Part shown: in pieces, positions 9,552 through 18,457 of the stretch
Layout of the letters: the number at the start of each line of letters is the position of its first letter
How positions within the stretch are numbered: the first letter of the stretch is position 1
Notes under the pieces: model-generated
The model's input: the letters and a program-made list of their open reading frames with translations, nothing else
Databases searched by the model: none
Told to the model about the DNA's origin: nothing
From: Asanoa ferruginea
GTDB taxonomy: Bacteria; Actinomycetota; Actinomycetes; Mycobacteriales; Micromonosporaceae
NCBI RefSeq assembly: GCF_003387075.1
Contig: NZ_QUMQ01000001.1
Coordinates: forward strand, 1,116,001-1,180,000
DNA: 64,000 bases
Direction: 5' to 3'
Program-made: the position numbers and the translations under genes

Positions 9552-10114
9552 TCGGGGCACTCACCGGCCGGTTCCGCGCGGCGCAGCGCACCGTCACCCG
9601 GGCCACGCTGGTCCCCCTGCTGGTCCGCAGCGGCGTGTTCGTGGCGTTCCTGGCGGCGATGGGCTTCGCCTTCCCGCCGGCGGTCTTCTTCGCGCGTACC
9701 CTCGCCGCTCTCGTGATCCTGGCCGCCATCCCGGCCCTCGCGCCGCGCGGGGTGACCACCACGCTCCTGATCATCGCCATCGTGGTCGCCTGGGTGGTGG
9801 TCACCGCCCAGGTGACCGACGGCATCCAGCTCTGGCGGCTGCTCGGCCTGTCGACGACGCTCTACCTGGGTCACACGCTGGCCGCGCTGGCGGCGGTGCT
9901 GCCGAGCGACGCGGCGGTCGCGCCCGAAGTGCTGGCCCGCTGGGTGGCCCGGGCGGCGGCGGTGGTGCTGGCCGCGGCGGTCTGCGGCGTGCTGCTGCTC
10001 TCGATCGCCGGGATCGGCGACGGCCAGGTGCTCACGGTGGCCGGGCTCGCCGGCCTTGTGGTGGCCGTCACGGTCGCAGCAGTGCTCGGGTGGCTAGTCA
10101 AGCGTCGAACCTGA
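9548..10114 (+). CDS. Integral membrane protein, last gene of MoxR/DUF58 operon
   Basis: 188 aa, starting at the ATG overlapping the DUF58 stop. It is almost wholly hydrophobic with five to six membrane helices (e.g. GVFVAFLAAMGFAF, TLLIIAIVVAWVVVTAQV, AAVVLAAAVCGVLLLSIAG) and a short basic C-terminus (LGWLVKRRT). No family recognised. It occupies the place where many related operons carry a transglutaminase-like protein, which is absent here. Confidence 0.8.
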   Translation: MIGALTGRFRAAQRTVTRATLVPLLVRSGVFVAFLAAMGFAFPPAVFFARTLAALVILAAIPALAPRGVTTTLLIIAIVVAWVVVTAQVTDGIQLWRLLGLSTTLYLGHTLAALAAVLPSDAAVAPEVLARWVARAAAVVLAAAVCGVLLLSIAGIGDGQVLTVAGLAGLVVAVTVAAVLGWLVKRRT

Positions 10115-10135
10115 ACAGTAATGGAGGTCACGTTG

Positions 10136-11575
10136 TTGTCCTCCATCACAAACGGCCCTTTGGATGCGAAATCCGGAGCCCGAAAGGGGATCGTTGATGT
10201 CGTGAGACGTCAACGGATTCTCGTGGTCGGTGCCGGGCACGTCGGGCTGTACGCCGCTCTTCGCATGGAGAAGAAGCTGCGCTCCCGCGAGGCCGAGGTA
10301 ATCGTCGTCGATCCCCAGCCGCACATGACCTACCAGCCGTTCCTGCCGGAGGCCTCGGCGGGCAACATCTCCCCGCGCCACTCCGTGGTGCCGCTGCGCC
10401 GGGAGCTGAAGAACTGCACCGTCGTCGCGGGAACCGTCACCAACGTCGCCCACGACCGCAAGGTCGCCACCGTGCAGCCGATCGTCGGGCCGCCGCGCGA
10501 GATCGAATACGACCACATCATCGTGGCGCCGGGCTCCGTCTCCCGCACGCTGCCGATCCCCGGCCTACGCGAGCACGGCATCGGCTTCAAGACCATCGGC
10601 GAGGCCATCTACCTGCGCAACCACGTGCTCGACCAGCTCGACGTGGCCGCCGCGACCACCGACCCGGCGGTCCGTGAGCGGGCGCTGACCTTCGTCTTCG
10701 TCGGCGGCGGCTACGCCGGCATCGAGGCGCTGGCCGAGATGGAAGACATGGCGCACGACGCGGTGCGGCGCTACTACCCGGAGCTGTCGACCGACGAGAT
10801 GCACTGGGTGCTCGTCGAGGCGACCAACCGGGTGCTGCCCGAGGTCGACCGCGACATGGGCGCCTACACCGTGCAGGTGCTGCTCAAGCGCAAGCTCGAC
10901 ATCCGCCTCGGCACCCGCCTGGAGTCGTGCGTCGACGGCGTGGTCAAGCTCTCCGACGGCGACAGCATGCCGGCCGACACGATCGTCTGGACCGCCGGCG
11001 TGAAGCCGTCGCCGATGCTCGACGGGGTCGACCTGCCCCGCGACGAGCGCGGCCGGCTGACCGCCAACGCGTCGCTCCAGGTCGTCGACGGCGACCAGGT
11101 CGTCGAGGGCGCCTGGACGGCCGGCGACTGCGCCGCCGTCCCCGACCTCACGGGTGCGCCGGGCGCGCTCTGCTCGCCGAGCGCCCAGCACGCGGTGCGC
11201 CAGGCCAAGCAGCTAGCCGACAACATCCGCCGGGTGATCCGCGGCCACCAGCCGGTCGACTACAAGCACAAGCACGTCGGCAGCGTGGCCAGCCTGGGCC
11301 TGCACAAGGGCGTGGCCCAGGTCTACGGCATCAAGCTGACCGGCATCGTGGCCTGGCTGATGCACCGCGCCTACCACCTGAGCCGGATCCCGTCGACGAA
11401 CCGCAAGGCCCGGGTTCTGGTCGACTGGACCCTGGCGCTGTTCCTGCGCCGCGAGGTGGTCTCGCTCGGCCAGTTGCACGCGCCCAAGGAGGAGTTCACC
11501 GACGTGACTCCGCACATCGATCCGCCGCCGGCGGTGGTGCCCGAGCGGGTGCCGGTCGGCGCCGGTCGCAGATAA
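10136..11575 (+). CDS. ndh: NAD(P)/FAD-dependent oxidoreductase, NDH-2 type NADH dehydrogenase
   Basis: About 480 aa. Two Rossmann motifs are present, for FAD (RILVVGAGHVGLYAALRM) and for NADH (FVFVGGGYAGIEALAEM), plus the FAD-binding AWTAGDCAAVPD. NDH-2 enzymes oxidise NADH and reduce menaquinone at the membrane without pumping protons; the C-terminal region (VAWLMHRAYHLSRIP) fits the membrane-binding part. The start is ambiguous: a TTG at 10136 has GGAGG (10123-10127) 8 nt upstream; an ATG at 10121 and a GTG at 10202 are in the same frame. A strong terminator follows. Confidence 0.9.
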   Translation: MSSITNGPLDAKSGARKGIVDVVRRQRILVVGAGHVGLYAALRMEKKLRSREAEVIVVDPQPHMTYQPFLPEASAGNISPRHSVVPLRRELKNCTVVAGTVTNVAHDRKVATVQPIVGPPREIEYDHIIVAPGSVSRTLPIPGLREHGIGFKTIGEAIYLRNHVLDQLDVAAATTDPAVRERALTFVFVGGGYAGIEALAEMEDMAHDAVRRYYPELSTDEMHWVLVEATNRVLPEVDRDMGAYTVQVLLKRKLDIRLGTRLESCVDGVVKLSDGDSMPADTIVWTAGVKPSPMLDGVDLPRDERGRLTANASLQVVDGDQVVEGAWTAGDCAAVPDLTGAPGALCSPSAQHAVRQAKQLADNIRRVIRGHQPVDYKHKHVGSVASLGLHKGVAQVYGIKLTGIVAWLMHRAYHLSRIPSTNRKARVLVDWTLALFLRREVVSLGQLHAPKEEFTDVTPHIDPPPAVVPERVPVGAGRR

Positions 11576-11580
11576 AGCTA

Positions 11581-11616
11581 CGGGGCGTCCCTCACGAGGG
11601 GACGCCCCGTTTTTGT
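11581..11616 (+). terminator. Rho-independent terminator after ndh
   Basis: An 11-bp stem beginning CGGGGCGTCC and closing GGACGCCCCG is followed by TTTTT. It sits between the NDH-2 gene and the convergent ppx/gppA gene and may stop transcription from both sides. Confidence 0.88.
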
Positions 11617-11621
11617 TTGCG

Positions 11622-12539
11622 CTAGGCCAGGCTGTAGGCGATGCCGTCGAGGATGTCGTGTTCTGAGGCGATCACCGAGGACATGCCGGCGCGTTCCATG
11701 ATGATCCGCAGGACCAGGGCGCCGGCGCCGATCACGTCCGCCCGGCCCGGGTGCATGATCGGGTTTTCCAGGCGTTCGGCCGGGGTCTTCGAGAGCAGGT
11801 CGGCGGTCACCTTGGCCACGTCGTCGTAGCTGACCCGGGCGTGGTGGATCCGCCCCGGGTCGTAGCCCGGCAGGTCCAGCGCGATGCCCACCACCGTGGT
11901 GACCGAGCCGGCCAGGCCGACCAGCGTCGCCGCGTCGCGGCCCGGCACCGCCGCCAGCGCCCGGTCGACGGCCGCCGCGATATCGGCCTCCGCCGCCGCC
12001 ACCTCGGCCGCCGTGGGTGGGGTGCTGTGCAGGTGCCGCTCGGTCATCCGGACGCAGCCGATGTCGACCGAGATCGCCGCGTCGGGGCCGGCGTCGGACG
12101 AGCCGGTGACGAACTCGGTCGAGCCGCCGCCGATGTCGACGATCAGGAACGGGGTCGGCTCGACCAGGCCGCGCACCGCGCCCGTGTAGGACAGCCGGGC
12201 CTCCTCGTCGCCGGTGACCACCTCGGGGGCCACGCCGAGCGTGGTCAGCACCATGTCGGTGAAGTCGACCGCGTTGGCCGCGTCGCGCGACGCCGAGGTC
12301 GCGCACATCCGCACCCGCGAGGCGCCCAGCGCCCTCAGTTGCGCGGTGTAGTCGGCCAGCGCGACCCGGGTCCGCTCGATCGCCTCCGGTGCCAGCCGGC
12401 CGGTCTGGTCGACGCCCTGGCCGAGCCGGACGATCTCCATCCGGCGGGTCACGTCGACCAGGTGCCCGTCGGGGCCCACGTCGGCGACGAGCAGGCGGAT
12501 GGAGTTGGTCCCACAGTCGATGGCAGCTACCCGGGTCAC
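11622..12539 (-). CDS. Ppx/GppA phosphatase family protein (exopolyphosphatase-like)
   Basis: 305 aa, a single Ppx/GppA domain of the sugar kinase/Hsp70/actin fold. Phosphate-binding loops are seen in VAAIDCGTNSIRLLVADV, IVDIGGGSTEFVTG and VGLAGSVTTVVGIAL. The family hydrolyses polyphosphate or (p)ppGpp; actinobacterial short forms are compared with mycobacterial Ppx2 and often act on short-chain polyphosphate. The GTG at 12539 was chosen because VTRVAAIDCGTNS is the family N-terminus; the frame extends further upstream without homology. Confidence 0.92.
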   Translation of the reverse strand: MTRVAAIDCGTNSIRLLVADVGPDGHLVDVTRRMEIVRLGQGVDQTGRLAPEAIERTRVALADYTAQLRALGASRVRMCATSASRDAANAVDFTDMVLTTLGVAPEVVTGDEEARLSYTGAVRGLVEPTPFLIVDIGGGSTEFVTGSSDAGPDAAISVDIGCVRMTERHLHSTPPTAAEVAAAEADIAAAVDRALAAVPGRDAATLVGLAGSVTTVVGIALDLPGYDPGRIHHARVSYDDVAKVTADLLSKTPAERLENPIMHPGRADVIGAGALVLRIIMERAGMSSVIASEHDILDGIAYSLA

Positions 12540-12549
12540 AAGGTCGACA

Positions 12550-13053
12550 CTACGAGAGGTGGAGCAGCATCCGGGTGTTGCCCAGGGTGTTCGGCTTGAC
12601 GCGTTCGAGGTCGAGGAACTCCGCGACACCTTCGTCGTACGAGCGCAGGAGCTGCTCATACACCGTTGGTGGCACCGGGGCCCCGTCGATCTCGCGGAAA
12701 CCGAAGCGGCCGAAGAACTCGGTCTCGAATGTGAGCACGAACACCCGGCGGACGCCGACGTCGCGCGCGGCGGCGATCAGGGCGGTCACTAGCTCGTACC
12801 CAATTTTGCGGCCCTGGTGTCCGGCGTCGACCGCGACCGTGCGGATCTCGGCCAGGTCTTCCCACATGACGTGCAGTGCGCCGCAGCCGACGACGGTCTC
12901 GCCGTCGACGGCGACCCAGAACTCGAGCACGTCTTCGTATAGCGTGACGGTCGCCTTGCTGAGCAGCCGGCCGCCGGTGCTGAACGTGTCGATCAGGCGG
13001 CGGATGGCCCGCACGTCGCCGGTGCGGGCGCGGCGGATGACGATCTCGGCCAT
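12550..13053 (-). CDS. GNAT amino-acid N-acetyltransferase, ArgA-like
   Basis: 167 aa GNAT fold. The acetyl-CoA loop is in VDAGHQGRKIGYELV, preceded by the conserved WEDLAEIRTVAV strand, and followed by VFVLTFETEFFGRFGFREI. Sequence and size match the short, stand-alone N-acetylglutamate synthases of actinobacteria (compare Rv2747), which make N-acetylglutamate for arginine biosynthesis. No kinase-like domain is attached. It lies between ppx/gppA and DUF501 on the same strand. Confidence 0.85.
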   Translation of the reverse strand: MAEIVIRRARTGDVRAIRRLIDTFSTGGRLLSKATVTLYEDVLEFWVAVDGETVVGCGALHVMWEDLAEIRTVAVDAGHQGRKIGYELVTALIAAARDVGVRRVFVLTFETEFFGRFGFREIDGAPVPPTVYEQLLRSYDEGVAEFLDLERVKPNTLGNTRMLLHLS

Positions 13054-13056
13054 GGG

Positions 13057-13572
13057 CTAGTCGGCCACCTCGACGCAGGGGCCGGCTTCCCACCAGGGCC
13101 CGATCTCGGCGAGCGCCTCGTCGCCCAGCGGGTTGACCCCTTCGCCGACCGCGAGGGCGTGGCCGACCAGCACGTGCAGGCACTTGACCCGGCCGGGCAT
13201 GCCGCCGGCCGAGATGCCGTCGATCTCCTCGACGTGCTCGATCGACTCGCGCCGGCTCAGGTAATCCTCGTGTGCGGCCCGGTAGTGCGCCGCCAGCTCG
13301 GGGTCTTCCGCGAGGCGCGCGGCCATCTCCTTCATCAGCCCGGCCGACTCCAGCCGGCTGCACGCCGCCGTGGCCCGCTGGCAGGTCAGGTAGAACAGGG
13401 TCGGAAACGGGGTGCCGTCGGCGAGCCGCGGCGTCGTCTCCACCACGTCGGGCAGCCCGCACGGGCAGCGGTGTGCGACCGCGCGGATCGCCCGTGGCGG
13501 CCGGCCGAGCTGCTCGGCGACGGCGGCCCGGTCGTGCTCGGACGCCTGCTCGCGCACCGGGGGCGGGATCAT
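13057..13572 (-). CDS. DUF501 domain-containing protein
   Basis: 171 aa. DUF501 is recognised from AVAHRCPCGLPDVVETTP, GTPFPTLFYLTCQRATAACS and the C-terminal GMPGRVKCLHVLVGHALA plus GVNPLGDEAL. Several conserved Cys residues (RCPCG, TCQR, KCLH) could bind metal. The family sits next to eno and the FtsB-like gene across actinobacteria; its biochemical role is unknown. The start overlaps the ftsB-like stop by 4 nt. Confidence 0.9.
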   Translation of the reverse strand: MIPPPVREQASEHDRAAVAEQLGRPPRAIRAVAHRCPCGLPDVVETTPRLADGTPFPTLFYLTCQRATAACSRLESAGLMKEMAARLAEDPELAAHYRAAHEDYLSRRESIEHVEEIDGISAGGMPGRVKCLHVLVGHALAVGEGVNPLGDEALAEIGPWWEAGPCVEVAD

Positions 13573-14168
13573 TTGGCCGCTCCCGCGTTGGCGGCACCGA
13601 TGCTCGACCAGAGCGTGTCATACCAGGGGTCGGGCTCGGGTGGCGTCGCGCCCGGCGGCGGCAGGCCCGCGTCGCGGGCGGCACCGTCCGGGTCGGAGAG
13701 CAGGATCAACAGCTCTTCGCCGGGGAGGACCATGAAGAAGCGGCTCCTCGCCTGGGTCTTGATGTAGTTGGGGTCTTTCCAGAGCGCCGCCTGGTCCTGC
13801 AGCTCTTTGATTTTCTCGCGCTGCACGGCCTGTGCCGACTCCATCTCCGCGATGTCGGACTGCTGGTTGAGGTAGACCCGGATCGGGTAGGTGTAGGCCA
13901 GCGCGAGCGCGATCAGCACCGCCACCAGCACCGTCGCCCGGCCGGTGAGCCGGCGCGGCTGTGGTGCCGCGGTGCGGCGGGCAGCAGCGGTCGCGCCCGC
14001 ACCCGTGCGACGGGCGGCGGCCGGCCGGTTGGCCGACCGCGGCGTGGTCGCGACGACGGCCTCCCGCGCGCTGGACCGGGCGACCGCCGACCGGCCGGAA
14101 GCGCGGCCGGCGTTGCTGCTGGAGCGACGGGAGGGCCCTTGCCCGCTGGGCATGCGGCGCTGCGTCAC
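13569..14168 (-). CDS. FtsB/DivIC-like septum formation initiator
   Basis: 199 aa. A long basic, Ala/Arg-rich cytoplasmic N-terminus precedes one membrane helix (ATVLVAVLIALALAYTYPI), a coiled coil (NQQSDIAEMESAQAVQREKI..KELQDQ) and the DivIC motif WKDPNYIKTQARSRFFMVLP. This is the topology of FtsB/DivIC, the bitopic divisome protein that works with FtsL and FtsQ. The GTG at 14168 is chosen because a GGAGGGGG-type Shine-Dalgarno lies about 9 nt upstream; an ATG at 14153 is the alternative. Confidence 0.9.
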   Translation of the reverse strand: MTQRRMPSGQGPSRRSSSNAGRASGRSAVARSSAREAVVATTPRSANRPAAARRTGAGATAAARRTAAPQPRRLTGRATVLVAVLIALALAYTYPIRVYLNQQSDIAEMESAQAVQREKIKELQDQAALWKDPNYIKTQARSRFFMVLPGEELLILLSDPDGAARDAGLPPPGATPPEPDPWYDTLWSSIGAANAGAAK

Positions 14169-14202
14169 AACCCGACACCCCCTCCCCCGAGGTCCCGGCG
14201 CG

Positions 14203-14226
14203 CCGGAGCCTCCACGGAGGCCCCGG
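14203..14226 (-). terminator. Possible terminator or attenuator between eno and ftsB-like gene
   Basis: An imperfect 10-bp stem (CCGGAGCCTC / GAGGCCCCGG) with loop CACG lies in the 69-bp gap after the enolase stop. There is no T-run, so it may only dampen read-through from eno into the cell-division gene. Confidence 0.4.
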
Positions 14227-14237
14227 CACACGCGGGG

Positions 14238-15536
<1,299 letters not shown>

Positions 15537-15604
15537 TCAGTGTGTTGATGTCGTGGTCTCGCGGCCGCGACGCTGCGTCCCGGAAGAGCCTATCGGGGGC
15601 TACG

Positions 15605-16414
15605 GTGGCCTCTGTGAGCCGGTTCGTGCCCGACGCGGTCGCCACCACCCCGCCCGGCCCCGCTGACCACTGCGTGCTGGTCGCCGGGCGCCGTTTGTTG
15701 ACGCCCTTCCCCCGCCGTGGCGACCTTGACGGCGTGGTCGACGACCACGCGTGGGTGCCGCTCGGAGCGCTGGACGGTGTCCGGGTCTGGGCCGCCGGTC
15801 TACCCGAGCGGATCGACACGCTGGGTGACTGGCAGGGCTGGCCGTCGGTCGCGGCGGCCCTCGACGAGCCGCTGGCCGCCCTTGCCGGTCGGGCGCTACA
15901 GATAGTCACCTGGCGGCGCAGCCATCGCTATTGCGGCGCCTGCGCGACCGAACTCGCCGACGTGCCGGGCGAACACGCCCGCCGCTGCCCCGGTTGCGAC
16001 CTCTACGTCCCGATGCAGCTCTCCCCGGCCGTGCTGACGGCGATCCGCCGCGGTGACGAGATCCTGCTGGTCCGACACACCTACGGCCCGACCGAGCTGT
16101 GGGCGCTGGTCGCCGGCTTCGTCGAGGCCGGCGAGTCGCTGGAGGAAGCGGTGCACCGCGAGGTCGCCGAGGAGGTCGGCCTCACGGTCAGCGGCCTGCG
16201 CTATTTCGGCAGCCAACCGTGGGCGATGTCGGGCCCCGGCGTGGTGCTGACCGGCTTCCTGTCCAGCGCCGCGCCCGACGCCGAGCCGGTGGTCGACGGC
16301 AAGGAGCTGGCCGAGGCCCGCTGGTGGCCGCTGCGCGACCTGCCCGATGCCCTGCCGCCGGCGTACTCCATCTCCCGTTGGTTGATCGACGCGACGGTGG
16401 CCGAGTTGACCTAG
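15605..16414 (+). CDS. nudC: NADH pyrophosphatase (NudC-like NUDIX hydrolase)
   Basis: 269 aa. Three parts are visible: a divergent N-terminal domain; a four-Cys zinc ribbon (YCGACATEL...RRCPGCDLYVP); and a NUDIX domain with the box GFVEAGESLEEAVHREVAEE then VGL. The SQPWAMSGPG stretch is a variant of the SQPWPFPxS motif that marks the NADH pyrophosphatase subfamily. NudC cleaves NADH or NAD+ and can remove NAD caps from RNA. GTG at 15605 has GGGGG 5 nt upstream; GTG at 15614 is also possible. Confidence 0.9.
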   Translation: MASVSRFVPDAVATTPPGPADHCVLVAGRRLLTPFPRRGDLDGVVDDHAWVPLGALDGVRVWAAGLPERIDTLGDWQGWPSVAAALDEPLAALAGRALQIVTWRRSHRYCGACATELADVPGEHARRCPGCDLYVPMQLSPAVLTAIRRGDEILLVRHTYGPTELWALVAGFVEAGESLEEAVHREVAEEVGLTVSGLRYFGSQPWAMSGPGVVLTGFLSSAAPDAEPVVDGKELAEARWWPLRDLPDALPPAYSISRWLIDATVAELT

Positions 16415-16815
16415 CTCAGGAGGCGGAACCGTTGGGCGACGACCTGGGTGTCGTCGTCGATGACGAACTCGTCGCCGAGTTCCGCCCGCACCTCGGGGCT
16501 GTTCCAGAATTCCTCGTGGCCGGCCCGCCATTGGGCCACGGTGCGGTCGCCCTCACCCTCGTCGATCGCGTGCTGGAGGTCGACATCGGCGAGGCGCAGG
16601 ACGCGCACCTCGGTGATCTCGATCGCGGCGACCCGGCGGTCGTCCGAGTCGACCACCGCCGAGACCTCGCCGACAACCGGCAGCGGCTCGTCGATGTAAA
16701 GGGCCTCCAGCGCCGTCGTCGAGGTCTTTGCGCGGGAGAGAATCGCGGCGACGAGCTTGTCGCGCAGCGGGCCAGGAAAGCCGAACAGGGTCAATGGGAG
16801 TTCTTCGAGGATCAC
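16411..16815 (-). CDS. ASCH domain-containing protein
   Basis: 134 aa, a single ASCH domain, a PUA-like fold proposed to bind RNA or modified nucleosides. Seen: LPLTLFGFPGPLRDKLVAAI, KTSTTALEALYIDEPLPVVG, the characteristic AAIEITEVRVLRLADVDLQH, the WRAGHEEFW turn, and the closing strand QVVAQRFRLL. The GTG start overlaps the upstream DUF885 stop by 4 nt (GTGA), so translation is probably coupled to that gene. Its 3' end overlaps the nudC stop convergently by 4 nt. Confidence 0.87.
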   Translation of the reverse strand: MILEELPLTLFGFPGPLRDKLVAAILSRAKTSTTALEALYIDEPLPVVGEVSAVVDSDDRRVAAIEITEVRVLRLADVDLQHAIDEGEGDRTVAQWRAGHEEFWNSPEVRAELGDEFVIDDDTQVVAQRFRLLS

Positions 16816-18434
16816 GGTCGTGGCTCCAAACCAAGCAGGAGGGGCAGGTGGCGGGGCGGTGGCGAGCCGTGGCCGATCATCGCGTCGTGCCAGGCCCGGG
16901 TTGAGCTGCCGGCCGGGCGACGCAGCGCGGTGTCGAGGATCTCGGTGTAGCCGACGAAGTAGGTCGAGAGTTGCGTCGAGGTGAGCAGCGCCCGCCGCCA
17001 CTTGCCGGCCGCCTCGCCCTCCTCCTGGAAGCCGGGTCCGGTCATCAGCGCCATCGCCTCTTCCTCGGTCATGCCGTCGCAGTGCACGGCCTGGTCGAGG
17101 ATCGCGTTGATGGTCATCCGGAGCTGCATCTTGAGCTGCTGGAGGCGGATCGGCAGGCCGCCGAAACGCAGCCCGGCCATCACCTCTTCCGCGTAGACGG
17201 CCCAGCCCTCGGCGAACGGGCCCGAGACGCCGAGCTTGCGCACCCGGGTCGTGCCCTGGAACCGGCGCGAGTGGGCGAGCTGGAGGTAGTGGCCGGGCAT
17301 CGCCTCGTGCACGGTCAGGTTGCGGATCATGTGGTTGTTGTATTCGCGGTAGAACGACTCCACCCGCGCCGGCGACCAGTCGGCCGGCGTCGGCGAGATG
17401 CAGTAGAACGTCGGCAGCTCCGCGGTCTCGAGCTGGCCGGGAGAGTCGCAGTAGGCCACGGCCACGCCCCGGGCGAACTCGGGCATCTCCTGGATCACGC
17501 ACGGGTCGTCGACCAACGAGACCAGATCATGCTCGCGTACGAAGTCAGTGGTCTCGACCAGCGTCTGCTTGGCCAGGTCGACGATAGTGTCGTTGGCGGG
17601 GTGCTCGGCGCCCAGCCGGCCCAGCGCGTCCCGCACGGTGTCGTCGGTCGCCGGGCCGCCGGTCATCTCGGCCGCCGCGCGGCGCAGGTCCTCGCCGATC
17701 CGGTCGAGGTTCTCCCGGGCCTTGGCGAGCACCTGGCCGGCGGTCAACTCGGTGTCGAGGGTGTGCCAGAGCCGCGCCTCCCAGAGCCGCCGACCCAGCC
17801 GCGGGTCACGCTCGGCCGTGGGCAACTGCTCGCGCAGCCAGCCGGCGAACTCGTCGAGGGCGGCGACCGCGGCGTCGGCGGCCGGCTGCACGGTGCCCCG
17901 CATCGGCGGCGCCTGCTCCAACATCGCCGGCACCTCGTCACGCACCAGCGCGGCGGTGCCGGCGAACTGCCCGATCGCGGTCTCGATGTGGATCCGCGGC
18001 ATGTCCCGCAGCGTGCTGCGCGCGATGGCCAGCGCGTCGGGCACGGCTTCCAACCGCTGGGTGAGGCTTTCCAGGCGCACGTCGACGGGCGCGAACGGCC
18101 GCGCGATCAGCTCGTGGATCAGGTCGCCCGGGTTGTGCGCGAGCGGGTTCCAGGTGTGCTCGCGCACTTCGGACAGCTCGAACATGCCCCGCTCGACCCG
18201 GGCGTTGAGGATCGCGTGGTCGACCTGCTCCTGCGGGTCGAGCGCGTCGCTGTCCACCTCGGCCAGCGCGCCGCTGGCGTCGCGCAACATCGCGAACCGG
18301 GCCATGACCCCGTCGGGCGACAGGTCGGGCAACTCGCCGTCGAGGCGGTGGTCACCGGCCGACGCGGCGAGGTGCGGGTCGTTGTCGAGCAGCGCGTCAA
18401 CGATCCGCTCAGCGAGGGGCACGAACTCGGGCAT
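16812..18434 (-). CDS. DUF885 family protein (predicted zinc peptidase)
   Basis: 540 aa, the usual length of DUF885 proteins. The metal site motif HExxPGH is present as LTVHEAMPGHYLQLAHS, followed by a downstream Glu-rich segment (FAEGWAVYAEEVMAGL). No signal peptide, so cytoplasmic. DUF885 members resemble M32-like carboxypeptidases, but substrates are mostly unknown. The start at ATG 18434 was chosen; a TTG at 18443 is also in frame. It is translationally coupled to the downstream ASCH gene. Confidence 0.9.
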   Translation of the reverse strand: MPEFVPLAERIVDALLDNDPHLAASAGDHRLDGELPDLSPDGVMARFAMLRDASGALAEVDSDALDPQEQVDHAILNARVERGMFELSEVREHTWNPLAHNPGDLIHELIARPFAPVDVRLESLTQRLEAVPDALAIARSTLRDMPRIHIETAIGQFAGTAALVRDEVPAMLEQAPPMRGTVQPAADAAVAALDEFAGWLREQLPTAERDPRLGRRLWEARLWHTLDTELTAGQVLAKARENLDRIGEDLRRAAAEMTGGPATDDTVRDALGRLGAEHPANDTIVDLAKQTLVETTDFVREHDLVSLVDDPCVIQEMPEFARGVAVAYCDSPGQLETAELPTFYCISPTPADWSPARVESFYREYNNHMIRNLTVHEAMPGHYLQLAHSRRFQGTTRVRKLGVSGPFAEGWAVYAEEVMAGLRFGGLPIRLQQLKMQLRMTINAILDQAVHCDGMTEEEAMALMTGPGFQEEGEAAGKWRRALLTSTQLSTYFVGYTEILDTALRRPAGSSTRAWHDAMIGHGSPPPRHLPLLLGLEPRP

Positions 18435-18457
18435 GGGGTCCAACCTAGACGATCCGC